Below, one piece after another: positions 1 to 5,396 of a stretch of DNA of 6,741 nucleotides. Source of the DNA: an uncultured Prevotella sp. (GTDB taxonomy: Bacteria > Bacteroidota > Bacteroidia > Bacteroidales > Bacteroidaceae); NCBI GenBank assembly GCA_947095945.1, contig CAMUQM010000107.1, positions 1-6,741 on the forward strand, written 5' to 3'. The translations under genes were made by a program, and so were the position numbers. The notes below the pieces were generated by a model, which ran no database searches, had not been told where the DNA came from, and saw only the letters and a program-made list of their open reading frames with translations. Positions within the stretch are counted from its first letter, which is position 1. Each line of letters begins with the position of its first letter.

Positions 1-470
1 TCGAACTCTTGAAAGCTGTTGATGGTCGTATCCCTAACTTCGCAGGTATCAAGTACACCTTCGAGAGCCTTTATGAGTACAACCAGTGCCGTCTTTACAA
101 AGATGGTAAGTTTGATATGTTGCACGGACAGGATGAGACTATCCTTCCAAGTTTGGCTCAAGGCGGTGCTAAGGGTGGTATCGGTGGTACAACCAACTAT
201 AATGGCCGTGAACTGACAGGTATTATCGAGGCATGGAACAAGGGCGACATTGAGACCGCACGTGAGAAACAAAACTTCTCACAAGAGGTTATCAACGTTA
301 TTTGTCACTTCCGTGGCAATATCGTTGGTGGTAAGCGTATCATGAAGTTGATAGGCTTTGACCTTGGTCCTAACCGTGTTCCTTTCCAGAATATGACAGA
401 TGAAGAAGAGGCTCGCATGAAGAAAGAACTCGAGGAAATCGGTTTCTTTGAGCGTTGCAATAAGTTCTAA
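1..470 (+). CDS. nanA: N-acetylneuraminate lyase, 3' half (5' end outside window)
   Basis: The reading frame is open from base 3 (GAA) to the TAA at 468-470, giving 155 codons; the start lies upstream of the window. The protein belongs to the DapA/NanA class I aldolase family. The motif GIKYT (bases 45-59) carries the Schiff-base lysine at 51-53; GIK followed by an aromatic residue and Thr is typical of sialate lyases, while dihydrodipicolinate synthases usually have GIKE or GIKD. Downstream HGQDE, the AQGGAKGGIGGT segment and the helical C-terminus also align with E. coli NanA. That lysine is residue 165 of about 297 in E. coli, so a little over half the protein is missing. The family cleaves N-acetylneuraminate to N-acetylmannosamine and pyruvate in the cytoplasm, the first step of sialic acid catabolism. 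The rest of any nan operon would be upstream. It ends 118 bases from the convergent asparaginase gene, behind a strong terminator. Confidence 0.88.
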   Translation, partial: ELLKAVDGRIPNFAGIKYTFESLYEYNQCRLYKDGKFDMLHGQDETILPSLAQGGAKGGIGGTTNYNGRELTGIIEAWNKGDIETAREKQNFSQEVINVICHFRGNIVGGKRIMKLIGFDLGPNRVPFQNMTDEEEARMKKELEEIGFFERCNKF

Positions 471-480
471 TAATCATATT

Positions 481-563
481 ACAGCCCAATATTTCCTTTT
501 ATTCTTCCTTTCAATAACTATTGATTTGTAGGAAGGGTGGGGAATATTGGGCTGTTTTGTTTT
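481..563 (+). terminator. Rho-independent terminator of nanA
   Basis: The arm ACAGCCCAATATT at 481-493 is perfectly complementary to AATATTGGGCTGT at 543-555, and G-C and G-U pairs at 494-497 with 539-542 extend the helix. A second short stem lies inside the loop (CTTCCT at 504-509 with AGGAAG at 530-535). The right arm runs into TTTTGTTTT (555-563), as expected for transcription from nanA. On the opposite strand the hairpin is followed by an A/T mixture without a clear T run, so it should work less well for ansA. Confidence 0.85.
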
Positions 564-588
564 CTATCAAGTTGTTCGTAGTAGTCTA

Positions 589-1629
589 TCAATTATAGAT
601 AGTGATTTCTCCAGCAATTGATTGGTTCATGTATTTGCGGATGGTTTCAGTGTCCTTATACTTTGCTTGCAGGTACATTAGTTTTGTTACAGCAGCCTCA
701 ACCGTACTGTCATAACCGCTGATTACGCCAGCATCTTTGAGTTGATAACCCGTATCATAACGGTTCATCTCTACTTGTCCGCTAATACACTGACTAATAT
801 TGACAACGATGACGTCACGTTCTGAAACCTTACGAAGTATATCCATGAGCCAAGGTTGCTGTGGTGCATTACCACTTCCGTATGAGCGCATAACAATACT
901 TCGCAACTCTGGTGCATCAAACATTTGATGAATCAAATGCTCTTCGATACCAGGGAAGAGAGAGAAGATAATCACATTGTTATCCAACTCAAAGTGTGGT
1001 ACCATCGGCTTCGTAAAGTCTGGTTTTAAAATATTGTGTTCATTAAAGTTGAAGTTGACACCAGCTTCACAGAGGTGAGGATAATTAAAGGTATCAAATG
1101 CATTAAATTCGTCTGCATTCTGCTTTGTTGAGCGATTGCCTCGTAGGAGATGTCCGCTAAAATAGATACAAACCTCTGGTACTGTTGGTGTGCCATCTAA
1201 GTGATGGGCAGATGCCAATTCAAGGCTTGTCATAAGGTTCTCCTTACCATCCGTACGTAACTGTCCGATAGGAAGCTGTGAACCAGTGAGGATGATGGGT
1301 TTTGTTAGGTTCTCAAACATAAACGACAAGACAGAAGCTGTGTAAGACATCGTGTCCGTACCGTGCAAAACAACAAAGCCATCATAGTCATCGTAACGGT
1401 CTGCAATGACTTTTACCAATTGTTTCCAGCGCACAGGTGACATATCCGAAGAGTCGATAGGAGGGTCGAATTGATAGGTATCAACTTCTGTAGGAATTAG
1501 TTTGAACTCGGGAACGTTTTCAACAAGATGATTGAAGTCTAATGGCTCCAATGCGCCTGTCCGTTGGTTATGTCCCATACCAATGGTGCCGCCTGTGTAT
1601 ATGAGCAATACTTTGTTGGTTCTGTTCAT
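589..1629 (-). CDS. ansA: Type I (cytoplasmic) L-asparaginase
   Basis: A complete 346-residue protein, close to the 338 residues of E. coli AnsA. It hydrolyses L-asparagine to aspartate and ammonia. Both family active-site motifs are present: YTGGTIG near the N-terminus with the nucleophile Thr15, and LHGTDTM with Thr91-Asp92. Lys169 in RGNRSTK completes the second catalytic triad, and DSSDM at 59-63 supplies the substrate-binding serine. There is no signal peptide, which separates it from periplasmic type II enzymes. The segment SQC at 279-281 aligns with Thr271-Gln-Cys273, part of the allosteric asparagine site of E. coli AnsA, so allosteric control may be kept with Ser replacing Thr (inference). 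The ATG at 1627-1629 was chosen because it sits just before the conserved KVLLIYTGGT strand and about 20 bases after a good promoter box. It stands alone: convergent with nanA and divergent from the uridine phosphorylase gene. Stop codon TGA. Confidence 0.93.
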   Translation of the reverse strand: MNRTNKVLLIYTGGTIGMGHNQRTGALEPLDFNHLVENVPEFKLIPTEVDTYQFDPPIDSSDMSPVRWKQLVKVIADRYDDYDGFVVLHGTDTMSYTASVLSFMFENLTKPIILTGSQLPIGQLRTDGKENLMTSLELASAHHLDGTPTVPEVCIYFSGHLLRGNRSTKQNADEFNAFDTFNYPHLCEAGVNFNFNEHNILKPDFTKPMVPHFELDNNVIIFSLFPGIEEHLIHQMFDAPELRSIVMRSYGSGNAPQQPWLMDILRKVSERDVIVVNISQCISGQVEMNRYDTGYQLKDAGVISGYDSTVEAAVTKLMYLQAKYKDTETIRKYMNQSIAGEITIYN

Positions 1630-1652
1630 AGTGCATTAGTTTGTTGTTTTTG

Positions 1653-1685
1653 CAAAGATAACAAAAAAAATAGCTCATATCCTAA
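1653..1685 (-). promoter_or_regulatory. Bacteroidota-type promoter of ansA
   Basis: Read on the - strand, TATCTTTG (1660 down to 1653) fits the Bacteroidota -7 consensus TAnnTTTG. A weak -33 element, TTAG (1685-1682), lies 21 bases upstream. Transcription would start near 1648, giving a leader of roughly 20 bases before the ATG at 1629. No Shine-Dalgarno sequence is seen, which is usual in this phylum. Confidence 0.6.
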
Positions 1686-2101
1686 TTTCCTTAGAATATT
1701 TTTTATCAGTGTCGGTCAATAAAACATTTCTCAAACGGAATCTTTTAGAAGTCTACTATGCTGCTGTAATGATGCGGCTAACCTTTTTCTATATATGTAT
1801 TGATATGAAGCATGAATGGTGCTGATGCTTAACACGACTTGTGTTAGTGCTTAACACGAGTGGTGCTATGGCTCCGCACGATATGTGCGGAAGGCTAAAC
1901 ACATTATAGTATGTTGTTAGGATGACTTCATTCTATCGTTAATGAGATATCGTATAAGTACAAATAAACAGACCTCTTGTAGTAAGGATTCTAACATTCT
2001 CTTTAATGCTAAAATATAATAATTAATGTGTCTTTTGTGTGGAAACTATGTATATGAAAGCTTTTGTAAACCATTGTGTATGCGTTATTTTCTTTACATC
2101 G
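1686..2101. other. Long divergent intergenic region
   Basis: This is most of the 551 bases between the ansA and uridine phosphorylase start codons, lying between their two predicted promoters. It is AT-rich with in-frame stops throughout. Short open frames that begin at its right edge (around 2026-2221) run across the promoter and into the phosphorylase gene out of frame, and they resemble no protein family I know. The only clear internal structure is the 22-bp palindromic array at 1809-1918. I see no tRNA, riboswitch or insertion-sequence signature. A small RNA cannot be excluded. Confidence 0.6.
1804..1918. repeat. Tandem array of 22-bp units, each an imperfect palindrome
   Basis: Four units recur at exactly 22 bases, with left arms at 1809, 1831, 1853 and 1875; a degraded fifth begins at 1898. 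Each unit is a 5-base arm, a 5-base loop starting GA, a 5-base complementary arm and a 7-base spacer, usually containing TGCT or GGCT. The arm pairs are AGCAT/GTGCT, AACAC/GTGTT, AACAC/GTGCT and CGCAC/GTGCG; the loops are GAATG, GACTT, GAGTG and GATAT. The core CA...TG is invariant, while the outer arm positions change together (A-T against C-G, G-C against A-T), which suggests selection on pairing or on dyad symmetry. Flanking T-A or C-G pairs extend units 2 to 4. It is not a CRISPR array: the units are contiguous and there are no unique 30-base spacers. It may be a dispersed intergenic repeat of this lineage, or a multimeric protein-binding or RNA hairpin array. Confidence 0.8.
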
Positions 2102-2133
2102 TTTGGTATTCTCTGCATTTATGCTTATCTTTG
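2102..2133 (+). promoter_or_regulatory. Bacteroidota-type promoter of the uridine phosphorylase-mnmE unit
   Basis: TTTG at 2102-2105 (-33 element) and TATCTTTG at 2126-2133 (-7 element, consensus TAnnTTTG) are separated by 20 bases, the usual spacing in Bacteroides and Prevotella. Transcription would begin near 2140, leaving a leader of about 40 bases. A second similar box near 2168 is too close to the ATG and lacks the final G. Confidence 0.7.
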
Positions 2134-2180
2134 TGTTTCGAACATAATTATTCACAACATTACCAAATTATCTTTCAACT

Positions 2181-3056
2181 ATGGAGAAGAAATATTTTGC
2201 CCCTTCAGAACTGATTATTAACGAAGATGGAAGTATCTTTCACTTGCACTTGAAACCAGAAAATCTTGCAGATAAAGTTATTCTTGTTGGTGACCCGGGT
2301 CGTGTAGCACTTGTTGCTTCGCACTTTGAGAATGTAGAGTGTGAGGTTTCTAATCGTGAGTTCCGTGCTATCACAGGTACTTTCCGTGGAAAACGAATCA
2401 CAGCTTTAAGTACGGGTATTGGATGTGACAACATCGATATTGTTGTAAATGAGCTGGATGCATTGGCAAATATTGATTTCAAGACACGTACAGAGAATGA
2501 GAATCTGCGCCAGTTGACACTTGTACGTATCGGTACTTGTGGAGGATTGCAGCCTTACACACCTGTTGGTACTTATATTGCATCTGCCAAGAGTATTGGT
2601 TTTGATGGTTTGTTAAACTTCTATGCTGGTCGTAATCAGGCTTGTGACCTTGAGTTTGAAGCGGAGTTTAAGAAGCAGGTGGAATGGAATGCACAGTTGG
2701 GTAATCCTTATGTGGCTTGTGCTGATAAGGAATTGCTTGATACCATCGCAGCTGATGATATGGTACGTGGCGTAACAATTGCTTGTGGAGGATTCTTTGG
2801 ACCACAGGGTCGTGAGCTTCGTTTACCATTGCAGGACCCTAAGTTGAATGAAAAGATAGAGAACTTCTCTTATAAAGATATGCAGGTAACTAACTTCGAG
2901 ATGGAGTCTTCGGCTCTTGCTGGTCTTGCAACACTTATGGGACATAAGGCTGTAACGGTTTGTATGGTTATTGCCAACCGCCTTGCAAAAGAAGCAAATG
3001 CAAGCTATAAGAATACTATTGATGGCTTGATAGAGAAGGTGTTGGAGAGAATATAA
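2181..3056 (+). CDS. udp: Uridine phosphorylase (nucleoside phosphorylase family)
   Basis: A 291-residue cytoplasmic enzyme of the PNP/UDP phosphorylase family. It should split uridine with phosphate into uracil and ribose-1-phosphate (pyrimidine salvage). Visible family motifs are LVGDPGRV (35-42) and RIGTCGG (116-122), which bind phosphate, and TNFEMES (237-243), whose Glu-Met-Glu contacts the ribose. The specificity segment FFGPQGREL has Gln209 and Arg211 where E. coli Udp has Gln166 and Arg168, the uracil-reading pair, and this argues for uridine over purine nucleosides. It is about 40 residues longer than E. coli Udp (253), with extra sequence at the N-terminus and in the middle (about 140-180). 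The ATG at 2181 gives a short lead-in before the first beta strand; no Shine-Dalgarno sequence is visible. It is first in a two-gene unit with mnmE 13 bases downstream, read from the promoter at 2102-2133. Activity on other nucleosides such as thymidine cannot be judged. Confidence 0.85.
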   Translation: MEKKYFAPSELIINEDGSIFHLHLKPENLADKVILVGDPGRVALVASHFENVECEVSNREFRAITGTFRGKRITALSTGIGCDNIDIVVNELDALANIDFKTRTENENLRQLTLVRIGTCGGLQPYTPVGTYIASAKSIGFDGLLNFYAGRNQACDLEFEAEFKKQVEWNAQLGNPYVACADKELLDTIAADDMVRGVTIACGGFFGPQGRELRLPLQDPKLNEKIENFSYKDMQVTNFEMESSALAGLATLMGHKAVTVCMVIANRLAKEANASYKNTIDGLIEKVLERI

Positions 3057-3069
3057 TAAATGATTCTTT

Positions 3070-4497
3070 ATGAGCAAACAAACAGACAATACATCACAAA
3101 TAGTTTTATCCACCCCTCTGTCTATTCTTTCCGGGGGTGGTGAACCTATATGCTCTCTTGCTACTCAGCCTGGTGGAGCTATAGGTGTCATCCGTGTGAG
3201 TGGTGAGAAGGCGATAGAAGTGACGGACAAAGTCTTTCATGGTGTTCGTGGAAAGCATTTAACAGATGCGAAAGGGAACACCTTGCATTATGGTGAAATC
3301 CTTGATAAGGAGGGAAATACCATTGATGATGTTCTGGTTAGTGTCTTCCGTGCTCCTCATAGCTATACGGGTGAGAATAGTACTGAGATATCTTGTCATG
3401 GTTCTGCTTATATTCTTAATCAGGTTGTAAAGGCACTTATTGATGCTGGTTGTCGTCAGGCTCAGCCGGGAGAGTACACACAGCGAGCTTATATGAACGG
3501 TAAGATGGACCTTAGTCAGGCGGAAGCTGTAGCCGACCTTATTGCTGCTTCTAATCGTGCAACGCATCAAGTGGCATTGAGCCAGTTGAAGGGTCATTTT
3601 AGTTCAGAGCTTTCACTCTTACGTGAACAGCTTTTGAAAATGACTTCTTTATTGGAGTTAGAACTTGATTTCTCTGATCATGAGGAACTTGAATTTGCTG
3701 ATCGTACAGAACTGAAAGCATTGGCTGAGACGATACATCAAAAGATAAGAATACTTACAAACTCTTTTGAGACAGGTAAGGCGTTGAAGAAAGGTGTACC
3801 AGTAGCCATCGTGGGTAAGACGAATGTGGGTAAGTCAACACTATTGAATTGTCTACTCCATGAAGAGAAAGCCATCGTTTCAAATATTCATGGTACAACC
3901 CGTGATGTCATCGAAGATACAACAGAAATCAAAGGCGTTACTTTCCGTTTCATTGATACAGCTGGTATTCGTCATACAGACGACCAAATTGAGAAGTTAG
4001 GGATTGAACGTGCCTATCAGAAGATGGATGAGGCGGCTATTGTCCTGTGGGTTATTGATGAACAACCAACAGAAGAAGAATGTGTTGAGATGCAACGTTT
4101 GGCAAAGGGAAAGCATTTGATTACAATCTTTAATAAAATAGATAGTAAAGAAGCAGAGCCAAGATTGGTAAATGAAGAATTACATACTATCTATATCTCT
4201 GCAAAGTTAAAGCAGAATATCACAGCATTAGAGAATGCCATTTATGAAGTAGCTGATATTCCTGAGATAAACGAGAATAGTGTTATTATTACTTCAGCTC
4301 GCCACTATGAAGCATTAACGCATGCTGATGAGTCTATCCTTCGAGTGATAGAAGGACTTAATTTCGGACTTAGTGGCGACCTCATTAGTGAAGACTTACG
4401 TATCTGTCTTCATCAACTCGCTGATATCACAGGCGGACAGATTACCCCACATGAGGTGCTTGGAAATATCTTTAAGCACTTCTGTATAGGTAAGTAA
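3070..4497 (+). CDS. mnmE: tRNA uridine-5-carboxymethylaminomethyl(34) synthesis GTPase MnmE
   Basis: Complete, 475 residues. With MnmG this potassium-dependent GTPase installs the aminomethyl-type group at C5 of wobble uridine 34 in several tRNAs. The N-terminal folate-binding domain (about 26-140) carries RAPHSYTGENSTEISCHG and PGEYTQRAYMNGKMDLSQAEA. A helical domain (about 141-240 and 400-475) is interrupted by the GTPase domain: P-loop GKTNVGKS (249-256, Asn252 for potassium), TTRD (276-279), DTAG (296-299), Glu308 aligned with the catalytic Glu282 of E. coli, NKID (355-358) and SAK (377-379). The chain ends in FCIGK, the invariant C-terminal cysteine motif. The conserved core (EPICSLATQPGGAIG) begins at about residue 25, so this protein has roughly 20 more N-terminal residues than E. 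coli MnmE. No in-frame ATG exists between 3070 and that core, so this start is kept. It follows udp by 13 bases and is probably co-transcribed with it. Confidence 0.96.
   Translation: MSKQTDNTSQIVLSTPLSILSGGGEPICSLATQPGGAIGVIRVSGEKAIEVTDKVFHGVRGKHLTDAKGNTLHYGEILDKEGNTIDDVLVSVFRAPHSYTGENSTEISCHGSAYILNQVVKALIDAGCRQAQPGEYTQRAYMNGKMDLSQAEAVADLIAASNRATHQVALSQLKGHFSSELSLLREQLLKMTSLLELELDFSDHEELEFADRTELKALAETIHQKIRILTNSFETGKALKKGVPVAIVGKTNVGKSTLLNCLLHEEKAIVSNIHGTTRDVIEDTTEIKGVTFRFIDTAGIRHTDDQIEKLGIERAYQKMDEAAIVLWVIDEQPTEEECVEMQRLAKGKHLITIFNKIDSKEAEPRLVNEELHTIYISAKLKQNITALENAIYEVADIPEINENSVIITSARHYEALTHADESILRVIEGLNFGLSGDLISEDLRICLHQLADITGGQITPHEVLGNIFKHFCIGK
3110..3140 (+). other. GC-rich inverted repeat inside the 5' end of mnmE
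   Basis: CCACCCC at 3110-3116 is perfectly complementary to GGGGTGG at 3134-3140, with a 17-base loop between. It lies 40-70 bases inside mnmE, in the segment coding for the non-conserved N-terminal extension, and is strikingly GC-rich for this AT-rich window. In mRNA it could form a stem just after the start codon. Whether it is regulatory or chance is open; there is no T run, so it is not a terminator. Confidence 0.4.
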
Positions 4498-4538
4498 GGT
4501 CTTTGGATAGGTTACTCTCTTTGTGTCATAAGTCCTTA

Positions 4539-5384
4539 TTATTGAGAAATGTAACCCTCTTGATCATAGCCCTTACGCTCATGATGAATGAGGTCTATCA
4601 ATTGTTGAATCTCTATTCTGTCTGATTTAATATCCTTATAACGAGCATATTGTTCGTTATAACGTCTTGTTGAACCACATCTTAACCGTGAGGAGATATC
4701 TTCTGGGATTAAGAAAGATGTGCGTTCTATGCCTAAATGCTTCTGAAATTCAGACAGGAATATATGGATGCCAGCCAAATCAAAGTCGCCAAAGTGGATA
4801 TATGGATTGGGGATAGATGCCATCCATTCTCTAAGATCGGTTGATTGTGGATAGCGTGAGACGAACAATACCTTTTGTGAAAGTTCATGTTTATGTAGAT
4901 ACTCATTAAAGAAGCGCCTTTGTTGATGGATTTTCCTGAAATTCTCCATATTCTCTATTCCAATGATAATCACGTTGTCTGGAATTGTAAATGTTTTCCA
5001 ATCAGATACAAAAAAGAAACATCCTTCTTGTGGATTGATATTGAAAGGCTTATCATTCAACCGACATTCAATCGACTCATACGTATTCACTGGGAATCCT
5101 GGACACGAACGTATAGTCACGAGTTTAGAGTTTCCAGTCTCGCTTGCCATTGAACTTCTTGACTCGGAATTACCGACATCTAATATCCGATAGTTCTCAT
5201 CTTTATCAATAAGAAACCTTTTTAATGCTTCGATATTGTTGGCACGATACGATTTTCTCGACCCATGTATAATGATTTGCAATAGACCTTCCTGGATAAG
5301 TTCTGTCAGTAGTCTATTACTTATCCTTGAGCCTGCAACGGTCTCACCAGCTATTAACGCTTGTATAGATGCACTTATTGTCAT
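4539..5384 (-). CDS. JetD/MksG-like Toprim-domain protein, putative nuclease subunit
   Basis: A complete 281-residue protein. Residues about 1-60 resemble a winged-helix DNA-binding domain (GSRISNRLLTELIQEGLL, then a basic GSRKSYR strand). The C-terminal half looks like a Toprim fold of the DUF2220/DUF2399 (JetD) kind: strand plus acidic motif IGIENMENF (141-149, Glu144), then LFVSRYPQSTDLREWM (173-188), then YIHFGDFDLAGIHI (195-208, Asp200 and Asp202). The tail contains DQEGYI (274-279), which resembles a QE motif near the end of JetD proteins. In Wadjet systems the Toprim subunit cleaves DNA after the SMC motor has extruded it; that role is inferred here. The gene begins 12 bases after the SMC-like gene stops and is probably translated from the same message; the leader contains ACGAAAGACA before ATG, at best a weak ribosome site. 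Residues 61-130 match nothing I recognise. Alternatives are another Toprim nuclease or a topoisomerase VI/Spo11-like protein. Confidence 0.65.
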   Translation of the reverse strand: MTISASIQALIAGETVAGSRISNRLLTELIQEGLLQIIIHGSRKSYRANNIEALKRFLIDKDENYRILDVGNSESRSSMASETGNSKLVTIRSCPGFPVNTYESIECRLNDKPFNINPQEGCFFFVSDWKTFTIPDNVIIIGIENMENFRKIHQQRRFFNEYLHKHELSQKVLFVSRYPQSTDLREWMASIPNPYIHFGDFDLAGIHIFLSEFQKHLGIERTSFLIPEDISSRLRCGSTRRYNEQYARYKDIKSDRIEIQQLIDLIHHERKGYDQEGYISQ

Positions 5385-5396
5385 TGTCTTTCGTTG

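Noticed and set aside
19..216. Open frame overlapping nanA in another frame
   Set aside because: It lies wholly inside the lyase coding sequence, which has clear family motifs; the alternative translation has none.
1804..1918. CRISPR array
   Set aside because: The repeating unit is contiguous at 22 bases with only 7-base semi-conserved spacers, there are no unique spacers of 26-40 bases, and no cas genes are in the window.
2026..2221. Two overlapping short open frames upstream of and into the uridine phosphorylase gene
   Set aside because: They contain the predicted promoter, overlap the start of the phosphorylase gene out of frame, and their low-complexity Cys/Tyr/Phe-rich translations look like AT-rich noise.
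4495..4538. Bidirectional terminator between mnmE and the Toprim gene
   Set aside because: Only five base pairs with a 34-base loop and no T tract on either strand, so it is too weak to call.
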